Shown here piece by piece: positions 16,741-24,166 of a stretch of DNA of 64,000 nucleotides; position 1 is the stretch's first letter, and each line of letters starts with the position of its first letter. The position numbers were made by a program, and so were the translations under genes. The notes under the pieces were generated by a model. That model was not told the origin of the DNA, did no database searches, and saw only the letters and a list, made by a program, of their open reading frames with translations. Location of the stretch: NCBI RefSeq assembly GCF_024172165.1, contig NZ_JAMZEB010000002.1:2439501-2503500 (forward strand), written 5' to 3'. This DNA is from Nonomuraea thailandensis. Lineage in GTDB: Bacteria; Actinomycetota; Actinomycetes; Streptosporangiales; Streptosporangiaceae.

Positions 16741-17597
16741 GCACCGTTCTGCCGCCACCCGCGGCGCAGCTCGACCCCTGGCGGCCCCAGGGGCCGTGCA
16801 CGCCGGCGGCCTGCATCGGGGACGCGGCCTCCGCAGTGGGCAGCGTCCGGCGCGCCGGCCGCCTGGCGGCCGCGCTCGCCGTGGTGCTGGGCGGCGTGCC
16901 CGTGGCCATGATCGCCCGTGCGTTCAGGCAGTCGCGGCTCACGCGGCTGTGGGCGCGGCTGATGCTCGGCGCGCTCGGCATCCGCCTGGAGGCGCACGGA
17001 GCCGGCGTCGCCGCGGGGGTGGGCACGCTGGTCGTGGCCAACCACATCTCCTGGCTCGACCCGCTGGTCATCGCGGCCACGGTGCCGTCCAGGCCGCTGG
17101 CCAAGCGGGAGGTGGCCGGCTGGCCGGTCATCAGCACCCTGGTGGCGGGGGCCGGGGCGCTGTTCATCGACAGGGACCGGCTGACGGCGCTGCCGTCCGC
17201 GGTGGCGGGCGTGGCCGGCGCGCTCAGGGCGGGCGACACGGTCGTCGCCTTTCCCGAGGGGACCACGTGGTGCGGGCGGGGGATGGGCGGGTTCAGGCGC
17301 GCGGTGTTCCAGGCGGCGATCGACGCGGGAGCCGACGTCCGGCCGGCCACCCTGCGCTACCGCGAGGGGCGGGAGCCCTCCACCCGCGCCTGCTTCGTGG
17401 GCGACGACTCGCTGCTGGCCTCGCTGCTGCGGGTGGCCGCCACGCGCGACCTGGTCGTGGAGGTGCGGCTGCTGGCTCCCGTACGGCCCGCGCCCGGCGC
17501 CGCCGGCCCGCGGGCGAGAGCGGAGCTGGCCAGGATCGCCGAGGCCCGCGTACGTGCCGGCGTGCCGGCCCGCCACCTGCCGGGAGAAGGCGTTTGA
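16737..17597 (+). CDS. PlsC-family 1-acyl-glycerol-3-phosphate acyltransferase (OlsA-like)
   Basis: Starting at GTG 16737, this 286-residue protein has the PlsC motifs NHISWLD (the NHx4D catalytic dyad) and FPEGTT (phosphate/acyl acceptor site), plus a membrane-associating N-terminal helix (AALAVVLGGVPVAMIA). In an operon with an OlsB-like enzyme it would add the second acyl chain to lyso-ornithine lipid at the inner face of the membrane. A general lysophosphatidate acyltransferase is the alternative. The GTGA overlap indicates translational coupling. Confidence 0.85.
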   Translation: MSTVLPPPAAQLDPWRPQGPCTPAACIGDAASAVGSVRRAGRLAAALAVVLGGVPVAMIARAFRQSRLTRLWARLMLGALGIRLEAHGAGVAAGVGTLVVANHISWLDPLVIAATVPSRPLAKREVAGWPVISTLVAGAGALFIDRDRLTALPSAVAGVAGALRAGDTVVAFPEGTTWCGRGMGGFRRAVFQAAIDAGADVRPATLRYREGREPSTRACFVGDDSLLASLLRVAATRDLVVEVRLLAPVRPAPGAAGPRARAELARIAEARVRAGVPARHLPGEGV

Positions 17598-17660
17598 TGC
17601 GCCCCGGACGATGGTAGGGGGCTGTTAGCAGGGGATCTGGAGATCGCCCCGCTATCGGAA

Positions 17661-17712
17661 GCCTTCGTCGGAGAAGGCGTGATAGGCGGTCTCCGCGGTT
17701 GTAGAGACCGCC
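17661..17712 (+). promoter_or_regulatory. Two hairpins in the 5' region of the WGxxG gene
   Basis: Hairpin 1: GCCTTC / GAAGGC with a 6-nt loop (17661-17678). Hairpin 2: GGCGGTCTC / GAGACCGCC with a 10-nt loop (17685-17712). The second ends 16 bp before the ATG at 17729. They could terminate the acyltransferase operon or form a structured leader of the small gene. They match no riboswitch class I recognise. Confidence 0.5.
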
Positions 17713-17728
17713 GGATCGGGGGAACCCA

Positions 17729-17998
17729 ATGCGCAAGACCCTGACCGGGCTGGGCCTGGCGTTCTTCTTGACGCTAGCCCCGGCCGCCGCGGCAACGGCC
17801 GACACACCCGTCGAGCCGGTCGCACAGAGCCAGGTGACGCCCGCACCGCAGGACAACAACAGGGACGAAGGCGGCGGCAACGCCGGCCTGTGGGGCCTGC
17901 TGGGCCTGCTCGGCCTGCTGGGCATGGCCGGCATGCGCAAGCAGCGCAACCACGTCGGCACCGCGGAGCACATGCCGCACCGGAGCACGCGGCCGTAA
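17729..17998 (+). CDS. Small WGxxG-type secreted/membrane protein
   Basis: This 89-residue protein has a Sec signal peptide (cleavage near ATAD), a Gln/Asn/Gly-rich linker and a C-terminal hydrophobic segment GLWGLLGLLGLLGMAGM followed by RKQR. That layout (one hydrophobic WGxxG-like helix then basic residues) matches the family of small actinobacterial WGxxGxxG proteins, thought to be surface anchored or sorted. About 18 residues follow the basic anchor, which is longer than usual. It is a single-gene unit between two strong hairpins. The function is unknown. Confidence 0.7.
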   Translation: MRKTLTGLGLAFFLTLAPAAAATADTPVEPVAQSQVTPAPQDNNRDEGGGNAGLWGLLGLLGLLGMAGMRKQRNHVGTAEHMPHRSTRP

Positions 17999-18039
17999 GG
18001 GGGCCGGCCCCGGCCTCCCGCCGGGGTGGAACCTCACCA

Positions 18040-18074
18040 GGTGACACGGCTGCCGGCAGGTCGGCCGTGTCACC
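18040..18074 (+). terminator. Strong hairpin terminator after the WGxxG gene
   Basis: An 11-bp perfect stem (GGTGACACGGC / GCCGTGTCACC) with a 13-nt loop lies between the WGxxG gene and the iron box of the next operon. No U-run follows, which is common in high-GC actinobacteria. Confidence 0.65.
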
Positions 18075-18094
18075 ACATTGATCGACTCCCCATG

Positions 18095-18113
18095 TAAGGT
18101 TAGGCTCGCCTTA
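18095..18113. promoter_or_regulatory. DtxR/IdeR iron box upstream of the Fe-siderophore SBP operon
   Basis: The 19-bp TAAGGTTAGGCTCGCCTTA closely follows the DtxR/IdeR consensus TTAGGTTAGGCTAACCTAA and is itself largely palindromic. It lies 33 bp upstream of the chosen TTG start. By established knowledge, Fe(II)-bound IdeR would repress this operon when iron is sufficient. Confidence 0.8.
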
Positions 18114-18146
18114 TTTAGCATGGCCTTACCTCTTGAGGAGCCGTCC

Positions 18147-19172
18147 TTGACCCGCGCGCTCGCCCTCGTGGCGCTCGTCCTGACCACCGTCGTGGGCTGC
18201 GGCTCCACCACACCCGCAGCCGCGCCGCCGCCACAGGCGTCCTCATCGGGCACGTCCACGGCCTTCCCCGTGACGATGCCGCACAAGTACGGCAGCACCA
18301 CCATCGATGCCGAGCCCAAGCGTGTCGTCACCGTCGGCCTGCTGGAGCAGGACTCCCTGCTCGCCCTCGGCGTCGTGCCGGTCGGCACCACGGAGTGGTT
18401 CGGCGAGTACCCCGGCGCCATCGGCCCCTGGGCCGAGAGCAGGCTCGGCGGCGCCGCCCGCCCGCAGGTGCTCAGGGACACCGGCAGCGGCCCGCAGTTC
18501 GAGAAGATCGCCGCGCTCGATCCCGACCTGATCCTGGCCCTGTACTCCGGCCTGACCAAGGAGCAGTACGAGACGCTGTCCAAGATCGCGCCGACCGTGG
18601 CCCAGCCCAAGGAGTACATCGACTACGGCATCCCGTGGCAGGAGGTCACCAAGCGGGTCGGTCTCGCCGTCGGCAAGCCCGCCGAGGCCGAGGGCCTGGT
18701 CAAGCAGGTCGAGGACCGCTTCGCCGAGGAGCGCGGGAAGCACCCCGAGTTCGCGGGTCAGAGCGGCCTCATGGCCACCCTGTACGAGGGCTACTTCGTC
18801 TTCGGCAGCCAGGACCCGCGCAACCGCCTGCTCGGCTCGCTCGGCTTCCAGCTCCCGCCCGACCTCGACCAGGCCATCGGCGACAAGTTCGGCGCCAACA
18901 TCAGCAGGGAGCGGCTCGACCTGCTCGACACCGGCGTGATCGTCTGGAGCGTGACCGACGTCGCCAAGGGCGAGCAGACCCTGCACGGCGACACCGTCTA
19001 CAAGGCGCTCGACGTGGTCGGGGAGGGCCGAGAGGTCTACCTGCCCGAGGGCACGCCGCCGAGCGACGCGGTCGCCTTCCTCACCGTGCTCAGCGTCCCG
19101 TACGTGCTCGACACGCTCGTCCCGCGCCTGGCCGCGGCGGTGGACGGCGACCCCGCCACGAAGACCTCGTGA
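18147..19172 (+). CDS. Iron-siderophore ABC transporter substrate-binding lipoprotein
   Basis: This FecB/FhuD-type periplasmic-binding protein is lipid-anchored: the signal peptide ends in a VVGC lipobox at Cys18. The class III fold is evident in PKRVVTVGLLEQDSLLALGV, FEKIAALDPDLILALYSGL and LSKIAPTVAQ. It captures ferric siderophore at the cell surface for the two permeases that follow. I chose TTG 18147 because GAGGAG sits 6 bp upstream and it gives a normal lipoprotein signal; ATG at 18120 is the alternative. The gene overlaps the next by 4 bp and sits under an iron box. Confidence 0.88.
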   Translation: MTRALALVALVLTTVVGCGSTTPAAAPPPQASSSGTSTAFPVTMPHKYGSTTIDAEPKRVVTVGLLEQDSLLALGVVPVGTTEWFGEYPGAIGPWAESRLGGAARPQVLRDTGSGPQFEKIAALDPDLILALYSGLTKEQYETLSKIAPTVAQPKEYIDYGIPWQEVTKRVGLAVGKPAEAEGLVKQVEDRFAEERGKHPEFAGQSGLMATLYEGYFVFGSQDPRNRLLGSLGFQLPPDLDQAIGDKFGANISRERLDLLDTGVIVWSVTDVAKGEQTLHGDTVYKALDVVGEGREVYLPEGTPPSDAVAFLTVLSVPYVLDTLVPRLAAAVDGDPATKTS

Positions 19173-20170
19173 GAGCCGTCGCGGCCGCCGTCGTCGCGCT
19201 GATCGCGGTGTGCCTGCTGTCGCTCTCGCTCGGCGCCCGCGCGATCCCGCTCGACCAGGTGGCCGGCGCGCTCGCGGGAACGGCGGGCGACCGGGACGTC
19301 CTCGACGTCATCTGGTCCGTACGCGTCCCGCGCACCCTGATCGGGCTCCTGGCCGGGGCCGCGCTCGGCCTGTCCGGCGCCCTCATGCAGGCGCTCACCC
19401 GCAACCCGCTGGCCGACCCCGGCGTGCTCGGCGCGAGCGCCGGCGCAGCCTTCGCCGTCGTGCTGGCCATCGGCGTGCTCGGGGTGGCGGCGCCCGCCGG
19501 GTTCGTGTGGTTCGCGTTCGCGGGGGCGCTGGTGGCCAGCGTGGTCGTGTACGGGCTGGCCGGGCTCGGCCGCGACGGCATGACCCCGGTCAAGCTGGCC
19601 CTGGCCGGGGTCGCCACCACGTTCCTGCTCAGCTCGGTCACCAGCGCGTTCGTGCTGGTGGACCCGGAGTCGCTGAGCAGGTACCGGTTCTGGTCCGCCG
19701 GGTCGCTGTCCGGGGCGGGCGGCGAGCTGCTGCCCCAGCTCCTGCCGTTCGCGGCCCTGGGGGCGGCGCTCGCCCTCACCTGCGGCCCCGCGCTCAACAG
19801 CCTGGCGCTCGGCGACGACGTGGCCAGGGGCCTGGGCCGCCGCGTCGGCCTGGTACGCCTGCGGGGCGCGGCGGCCGTGATGCTGCTGACCGGCTCCGCC
19901 GTCGCCGCCATCGGCCCCGTCGTCTTCGTCGGGCTCGTCGTCCCCTACGTGGCGCGCGCCCTGGCCAGGGGCGGCGGGCGCTCCGAGGCCGACCACCGGC
20001 TGCTGCTGCCGCTGGCGGCGCTGCTCGGCCCCTGCCTGCTGCTGGCCGCCGACGTGCTGGGACGCGTCGTGGCGCCGCCGATCGAGGTGCAGGCGGGCCT
20101 GCTGGTGGCGTTCGTCGGCGGGCCCTTCTTCGTCGTCCTGGCCCGCCGCCGTCGCCTCGCGGAGTTGTGA
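19169..20170 (+). CDS. FecCD-family iron-siderophore ABC permease, first
   Basis: This 333-residue polytopic protein starts at GTG overlapping the SBP stop. FecCD hallmarks are RVPRTLIGLLAGAALGLSGA, QALTRNPLADPGVLGASAGA and the C-terminal AIGPVVFVGLVVPYVAR loop. About nine hydrophobic segments are visible. It forms half of the permease with the next gene. No ATPase is encoded in the same direction. Confidence 0.9.
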   Translation: MRAVAAAVVALIAVCLLSLSLGARAIPLDQVAGALAGTAGDRDVLDVIWSVRVPRTLIGLLAGAALGLSGALMQALTRNPLADPGVLGASAGAAFAVVLAIGVLGVAAPAGFVWFAFAGALVASVVVYGLAGLGRDGMTPVKLALAGVATTFLLSSVTSAFVLVDPESLSRYRFWSAGSLSGAGGELLPQLLPFAALGAALALTCGPALNSLALGDDVARGLGRRVGLVRLRGAAAVMLLTGSAVAAIGPVVFVGLVVPYVARALARGGGRSEADHRLLLPLAALLGPCLLLAADVLGRVVAPPIEVQAGLLVAFVGGPFFVVLARRRRLAEL

Positions 20171-20172
20171 GC

Positions 20173-21216
20173 ATGCGCGCATCGATGTCACCGGGCCGGG
20201 CCGTCGCCTTCCGGCTGTCCTTCCCGCCCGTCTCCGGCGTGCTGCGCCCCCGGGTCGTCCTGGTCTGCCTGGGCGCCGCCGCCGCCGCGTTCCTCGCGTT
20301 CTGCCTCGGCATCGGGCTGGGGGAGGTGCGGCTCGGGCTCGGCGAGGTCGTCGCCGCGCTGCTCGGGAGCGGTGAGCAGGGGACGGCGTTCGTGGTGCAC
20401 GAGCTGCGCCTGCCCAGGGCGCTCACCGGGCTGCTCGCCGGCGTCGCGTTCGGCGTGTCGGGCGCGCTGTTCCAGACCATGACCCGCAACCCGCTCGCCA
20501 GCCCCGACATGATCGGCGTCACCCAGGGCGCCGGGGTGGCCGTGGTGGCCGGGATCGTGCTCGGCGTCGGCAGCGGGCTGCAGGTGCTGGGCTTCGCGGG
20601 GGCCGTGCTGGCGGCGCTCGTCACGTACCTGCTGGCCTGGCGGCGCGGCACCACCGGCGGGCGCATCGTGCTGGTCGGCATCGGGCTGTCGTGGATGTGC
20701 ACGAGCGCCACCGAGTACCTCATGGTCACCAGCGGCGACTTCCAGGCCCAGCAGGCCCTGGGCTGGCTGTTCGGCAACCTGAACGGCCGCACCTGGGACC
20801 ACGTGACGCCGCTGGCCCTCGCGCTGGCGGTGCTGGTGCCCGCCGCGCTGCTGCTCGGCAACTGGACCCGGGTGCTCCAGCTCGGCGACGAGGTGGCGGT
20901 CGTGCTCGGCGCCCCGGTGCAGGCGGCCCGGCTCGCGCTGCTCATGGCGGGCGTCGCGCTGGTGGCCTTCGGCACGGCGGCGGCCGGCCCCGTGGCGTTC
21001 GTGGCTCTGGCCGCGCCGCAGATCGCTCAGCGCCTGTCGCGCGCCGCCTGCCCGCCGCCGCTGGCCTCGGGCCTGACCGGGGCGTTCGTGGTGCTGGGCG
21101 CGGACCTCGTCGCGCGGCTGCTGATCCCGGACGTGGAGCTGCCGGTCGGCGTGGTCACCGGCGCGCTCGGAGCTCCGCTGCTGCTGTGGCTGCTGGCCCG
21201 GACGCGACGCCGCTGA
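20173..21216 (+). CDS. FecCD-family iron-siderophore ABC permease, second
   Basis: This 347-residue partner of the preceding permease has ELRLPRALTGLLAGVAFGV, QTMTRNPLASPDMIGVTQGA and GPVAFVALAAPQIAQRL. It starts at ATG 20173, with GTG 20167 in frame as an alternative overlapping the previous stop. Its last 62 bp overlap the convergent AztA-like gene on the other strand. The operon ends here without its own ATPase, so the permeases must borrow one from elsewhere. Confidence 0.9.
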   Translation: MRASMSPGRAVAFRLSFPPVSGVLRPRVVLVCLGAAAAAFLAFCLGIGLGEVRLGLGEVVAALLGSGEQGTAFVVHELRLPRALTGLLAGVAFGVSGALFQTMTRNPLASPDMIGVTQGAGVAVVAGIVLGVGSGLQVLGFAGAVLAALVTYLLAWRRGTTGGRIVLVGIGLSWMCTSATEYLMVTSGDFQAQQALGWLFGNLNGRTWDHVTPLALALAVLVPAALLLGNWTRVLQLGDEVAVVLGAPVQAARLALLMAGVALVAFGTAAAGPVAFVALAAPQIAQRLSRAACPPPLASGLTGAFVVLGADLVARLLIPDVELPVGVVTGALGAPLLLWLLARTRRR

Positions 21217-21895
21217 TCAGCGGCTCCTCAAGAGTCAGTACGGAGCCGGGCGGCCCCTGCGCGACCAGCCGGCCCTCGTCGAGCAGCAGGCAGTGATCGG
21301 CGCGCAGGGCCGCCGCCGGATCGTGGGTGACGTGGACGATCGTCACGCCACGGGAGCTCTCCCGGTCGAGCACCCCGGCGATGTGCCGCCGGGAGGCCGT
21401 GTCCAGGCCGGTCGTGGGCTCGTCCAGCAGGAGCAGCCCCGGCTCCTGGGCGAGCCCCTGGGCCAGCAGCACGCGCTGGCGCTGCCCGCCCGACAGTGTG
21501 CTCAGGCGGCGCGCGGCCAGCGCGGAGACGTCCAGCTCGGCCATGCGGGTCTCCACGATCGCCCAGTCGTGCGCCGTCAGCCGCCGCCACGGGCCGCGTG
21601 ACGCCCACCGGCCCATCGCCACGGTGTCGCGCACGGTGATCGGCAGCGCGTCGGAGACCGCGTCGCGCTGCGCCACGTACCCGGGCCGGCCGGCGCCGCC
21701 GAGCTCCACCGTGCCGCTGACCGGCCGGATGGTCCCGGCCAGCACGCCGAGCAGAGTGGACTTGCCCGAGCCGTTCGGGCCGACGATCGCGGTCACGCCG
21801 TGGCGGGGCAGCCGGGCCGACAGCCCGCGCAGGACCGGTCTGCGGCCGTGACCCGCCGTGACCTCGCTCAGCACGACCGCGTCGCCGGCCCCCAT
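21155..21895 (-). CDS. aztA: Zn/Mn-type ABC transporter ATPase, AztA/ZnuC-like
   Basis: This 246-residue ATPase has Walker A GPNGSGKST (39-47), signature LSGGQ (134-138), Walker B LLLLDEP (D158-E159) and H-loop HVTHD. The Q-loop segment (GYVAQRDAVSDALPITVRD and VAMGRW) resembles zinc/manganese family ATPases, not FecE-type siderophore ATPases. ATG 21895 is chosen with GGGGAGG five bases upstream. A Zur-like box at 21914-21928 lies in its promoter and nearly repeats the one before the zinc permease at 44229, whose locus has no ATPase. It is therefore probably the AztA partner of that transporter, despite sitting convergent to an iron transporter. Confidence 0.75.
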   Translation of the reverse strand: MGAGDAVVLSEVTAGHGRRPVLRGLSARLPRHGVTAIVGPNGSGKSTLLGVLAGTIRPVSGTVELGGAGRPGYVAQRDAVSDALPITVRDTVAMGRWASRGPWRRLTAHDWAIVETRMAELDVSALAARRLSTLSGGQRQRVLLAQGLAQEPGLLLLDEPTTGLDTASRRHIAGVLDRESSRGVTIVHVTHDPAAALRADHCLLLDEGRLVAQGPPGSVLTLEEPLISGVASGPAATAAAELRARR

Positions 21896-21913
21896 CGCGC
21901 CTCCCCGTGAATT

Positions 21914-21928
21914 CGACAATCGTTTTCA
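21914..21928. promoter_or_regulatory. Zur-like box in front of the AztA-like ATPase
   Basis: Read on the minus strand the 15-mer is TGAAAACGATTGTCG, close to the actinobacterial Zur 7-1-7 consensus TGaaAatGatTttCA. It shares 13 of 15 positions with the site at 44197-44211, and the flank (TTTTCAT-ATA) is also shared. Confidence 0.7.
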
Positions 21929-21962
21929 TCATAGGCCACCCCGCATGCGGGTGGACCGGCGA

Positions 21963-21987
21963 GCGTCACCATATTGACAGGTGACGC
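21963..21987. promoter_or_regulatory. ohr operator 1, overlapping the -35 element
   Basis: GCGTCACC-9 bp-GGTGACGC, perfect 8-bp arms. The TTGACA at 21974-21979 lies inside it. The same arms recur at 22003-22025. Confidence 0.7.
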
Positions 21988-22002
21988 TTGGGCTGCCAGT
22001 AT
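21974..22002 (+). promoter_or_regulatory. Sigma-70-like promoter of ohr
   Basis: TTGACA (21974-21979), a 17-bp spacer and CAGTAT (21997-22002) make a good housekeeping promoter. Predicted transcription start is about 22009, inside operator 2. Confidence 0.65.
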
Positions 22003-22025
22003 CGTCACCAGTTAAGCCGGTGACG
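22003..22025. promoter_or_regulatory. ohr operator 2, over the transcription start
   Basis: CGTCACC-9 bp-GGTGACG, perfect 7-bp arms, centred 39 bp downstream of operator 1. Two operators bracketing the promoter suggest strong repression by one dimeric regulator binding both. Confidence 0.7.
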
Positions 22026-22069
22026 CAAGAAAGTGCTTCCCGGCGTACCCGCTCAGAAGGGAATCAGCC

Positions 22070-22492
22070 ATGGCTGCCAGCTACACCGGGGTCGTCACCG
22101 TCACGGGCGAGGGCAGGAACGGCGGCCGCGTCCAGGCCGACGACGGCATGCTCGACACCACCCTCGCCATCCCGAAGGAGCTCGGCGGCGCGGGCGGCGC
22201 CACCAACCCCGAGCAGCTCTTCGCCGCCGGCTGGGGCTCCTGCTTCCTCGGCGCGGTCAGGAGGGCGGCGGCCCAGCGCAAGGTCACGCTGAAGAGCACG
22301 GCCATCACCGTCGAGGTGAGCCTGCACCACGGCGACGACGGGTTCGGCCTCAGCGCCGTGCTCAACCTGGAGCTCGGCGGCGTGGACCAGCGGACCGCCG
22401 AGGAGCTGGGAGCGGCGGCCCACCAGCTCTGCCCCTACTCCAAGGCGACCCGCGGCAACATCCCGGTCACCATCAACGCGAAGGCCGTCTGA
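22070..22492 (+). CDS. ohr: Organic hydroperoxide resistance protein (OsmC/Ohr family)
   Basis: This 140-residue thiol peroxidase detoxifies organic and lipid hydroperoxides in the cytosol. The two redox cysteines are present: Cys58 in AAGWGSCFLGA and Cys121 in HQLCPYSKATRGNI. Also conserved are the N-terminal EGRNGG and ATNPEQLFAAG. Length is standard. It has its own promoter with two identical-arm operators. No MarR/OhrR regulator is adjacent and the operators do not look like the classical AT-rich OhrR box, so the controlling protein is unknown. Two tiny ORFs follow in the same direction. Confidence 0.93.
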   Translation: MAASYTGVVTVTGEGRNGGRVQADDGMLDTTLAIPKELGGAGGATNPEQLFAAGWGSCFLGAVRRAAAQRKVTLKSTAITVEVSLHHGDDGFGLSAVLNLELGGVDQRTAEELGAAAHQLCPYSKATRGNIPVTINAKAV

Positions 22493-22493
22493 C

Positions 22494-22661
22494 ATGCGGC
22501 CGGTGGACGCCGCCGCCGAGGCCCCGCGGCAGGCCCGATTCGGCCGGCTCCCCGAGCGGATCCGGATCGAGGACACCGTGGAGGAGCGCCCGGCCACCGC
22601 GCTGGATCCCGCGCAGCGGGCCTACGACGCGGATGACTGGCTCGTGCGCTACTGCCTGTGA
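22494..22661 (+). CDS. Small hypothetical protein downstream of ohr
   Basis: This 55-residue acidic ORF begins at an ATG one base after the ohr stop. It reads with normal high-GC third positions, contains FGRLPERIRIEDTVEERP and ends DDWLVRYCL. There is no signal peptide or membrane segment. The tight spacing suggests cotranscription with ohr. I do not recognise a function. Confidence 0.55.
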   Translation: MRPVDAAAEAPRQARFGRLPERIRIEDTVEERPATALDPAQRAYDADDWLVRYCL

Positions 22662-22677
22662 AACCCGGAGGGACATC

Positions 22678-22767
22678 ATGGTGCATCTTTCCAAGTCCTT
22701 GAGAGCGCTGGCCGTGGTCACGATCGCGGTCGCCGTCGCCGTGGGCTGCCTGGCCCACGTGTTCTGA
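22678..22767 (+). CDS. 29-residue hydrophobic peptide ORF
   Basis: An ATG at 22678 is preceded at 5 bp by GGAGGG and encodes a short basic start (MVHLSKSLR) followed by one hydrophobic helix ending in a lipobox-like VGCLA. It could be a single-pass membrane peptide or a tiny lipoprotein. It lies 16 bp after the 55-residue ORF and before a bidirectional hairpin. Confidence 0.45.
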   Translation: MVHLSKSLRALAVVTIAVAVAVGCLAHVF

Positions 22768-22784
22768 GCCGACGGCCGAGCCCG

Positions 22785-22808
22785 GCTCCTGGGCGCGCGC
22801 CCAGGAGC
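22785..22808. terminator. Perfect 24-bp palindrome terminator
   Basis: GCTCCTGGGCGC / GCGCCCAGGAGC is a perfect 12-bp self-complementary stem between the ohr unit and the convergent MFS gene. It could act in both directions. Confidence 0.65.
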
Positions 22809-22826
22809 AGGCGCGGTCCGGGCCGG

Positions 22827-24140
22827 TCACGAGCGCGGGCGGGCGGCGGGTCCGCGTCCTTCGCGGCCCGTGACCGCCAGGGCGGCGGCGGTGCAGACGG
22901 CCAGAGCCGCCCACGGCGTCGCGAAAGCGCCGGTCAGATCCTTGAGCAGGCCGAGGGCGGGCGGCGCGAGGATGATGGCGCTCTGGTTGACGGCCATGGC
23001 CAGGCCGATCGCGAAGCCCGTCTTGCCCGGTGGCGCCGCTTCGGCCAGGTAGGCGACCCACGGGCCGTACCAGCCGATCCCGAAGAACCCGAGCCAGACG
23101 AACAGCAGGCTCGCCGCCACCGGCGAGTGGCCCAGCGGGGTCATGAGCGCCACCGCACCCACGACCACGGCGACCATGCAGGCCAGCACGCAGGTGTAGC
23201 GCCCGGAGCTGCTGCGGTCGCTCCAGGCCGCCAGGCCGACGCGGCCCGCCACGCCGGCCGCCTGGACCGCCACGAACACGAGGGCCGCGTGCCCCGCCTC
23301 GACCGAGGCCGCCTCGTGCAGGTGCACGACGGTCAGCACGCCGAGACCGCTGTGCACCGACACCAGGGCCATCCCCGACAGCACGGCCCTCCTCATGGAC
23401 GGCTCGCGCAGCATCCCCAGCCGGGTGCCGGGGCGCGGCGCGCCCTCCCGCGACGGCAGGCGCCGCGCCGGCGGCCGGCGGGAGAAGCCGATGAACAGCA
23501 CGGCGCCCAGGAACGCGACGAGCCCGCCGGCGGCCAGCGTCACCGGCCAGCCGGCCGCGGCGGCCAGGGCGGGCAGCACGGCCGCTGACAGCACGCCTCC
23601 CAGAGGCACGCCGGCCTGGCGGATGCCCATCGCCAGCCCTCGCTGGGAGGTGTCGAACCACGACGCCACCGACTTGCTGCCGCCGGGCTGGATGGTGCTG
23701 TACCCCGCGCCGACGACCAGCAGCACGAGCAGCAGGGACACGTATCCCGGCGTCGCGCTGCCCACACCCAGGCTCACCGCGATGACGACGGCGCCGATCC
23801 CGACGACCCATCGCTCGTCGTAGCGGTCCAGCAGCTCCCCGGCCACCAGCAGCCCGATCAGCGGCACGAGCTGGGACGCCGACAGCAGCAGGCCGAGCTG
23901 GGTGGTGCTCAGGCTCAGATCGCGCTGCAGGTGGACGCCCATCGCCCCGATGCCCTGCATGAAGAACCCGCACGCGGCCTGCGTGAACGTGGCGACGCCG
24001 AGGATGACCCACCGGTACCGCCACGCGCGCTCGGTGGGCCCGCCGCCGCTCGTGCTCTTCTCCGCTCGCATGGAGGGTCCGATCGCCCGGGTGCGCCGCT
24101 CGCCTGCGGCCGCCGGCCGTGTCTCCGCTGGATCCGTCAC
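22827..24140 (-). CDS. MFS transporter
   Basis: This protein of up to 437 residues has about 12 membrane helices in two halves. MFS marks are LDRYDERWVVGIGAVVI (motif A-like), GAGYSTIQPGGSKSVASWF and PWVAYLAEAAPPGKTGFAIG. The long loop near residue 230 (RRPPARRLPSREGAPRPG) is the usual central cytoplasmic loop. The listed ATG at 24140 leaves only 26 bp to the divergent CGNR gene; an ATG at 24071 (MRAEKS) is a plausible real start, since the first 23 residues are low-complexity. The substrate is unknown; anion or drug efflux are both possible. Confidence 0.85.
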   Translation of the reverse strand: MTDPAETRPAAAGERRTRAIGPSMRAEKSTSGGGPTERAWRYRWVILGVATFTQAACGFFMQGIGAMGVHLQRDLSLSTTQLGLLLSASQLVPLIGLLVAGELLDRYDERWVVGIGAVVIAVSLGVGSATPGYVSLLLVLLVVGAGYSTIQPGGSKSVASWFDTSQRGLAMGIRQAGVPLGGVLSAAVLPALAAAAGWPVTLAAGGLVAFLGAVLFIGFSRRPPARRLPSREGAPRPGTRLGMLREPSMRRAVLSGMALVSVHSGLGVLTVVHLHEAASVEAGHAALVFVAVQAAGVAGRVGLAAWSDRSSSGRYTCVLACMVAVVVGAVALMTPLGHSPVAASLLFVWLGFFGIGWYGPWVAYLAEAAPPGKTGFAIGLAMAVNQSAIILAPPALGLLKDLTGAFATPWAALAVCTAAALAVTGREGRGPAARPRS

Positions 24141-24144
24141 ACCA

Positions 24145-24155
24145 ACCAGGCTGGT
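24145..24155. promoter_or_regulatory. Palindrome between MFS and CGNR genes
   Basis: ACCAG-G-CTGGT is a perfect 5-1-5 inverted repeat in the 26-bp gap between divergent starts. The CGNR protein next door is a plausible binder controlling both genes. Confidence 0.45.
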
Positions 24156-24166
24156 GTAATGGTCTT

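Noticed and set aside
17661..17712. Riboswitch before the WGxxG gene
   Set aside because: Two simple hairpins without the conserved core of any riboswitch class I know.
21155..21895. ATPase assigned to the adjacent FecCD iron permeases
   Set aside because: Its Q-loop and post-signature sequence resemble Zn/Mn-type ATPases, it is convergent, and its promoter carries the Zur-like box. A shared use cannot be fully excluded.
21914..21928. Iron box for the ATPase next to the iron transporter
   Set aside because: The site lacks the TTAGG pattern and fits the Zur-like TGAAAAC pattern shared with the zinc permease promoter.
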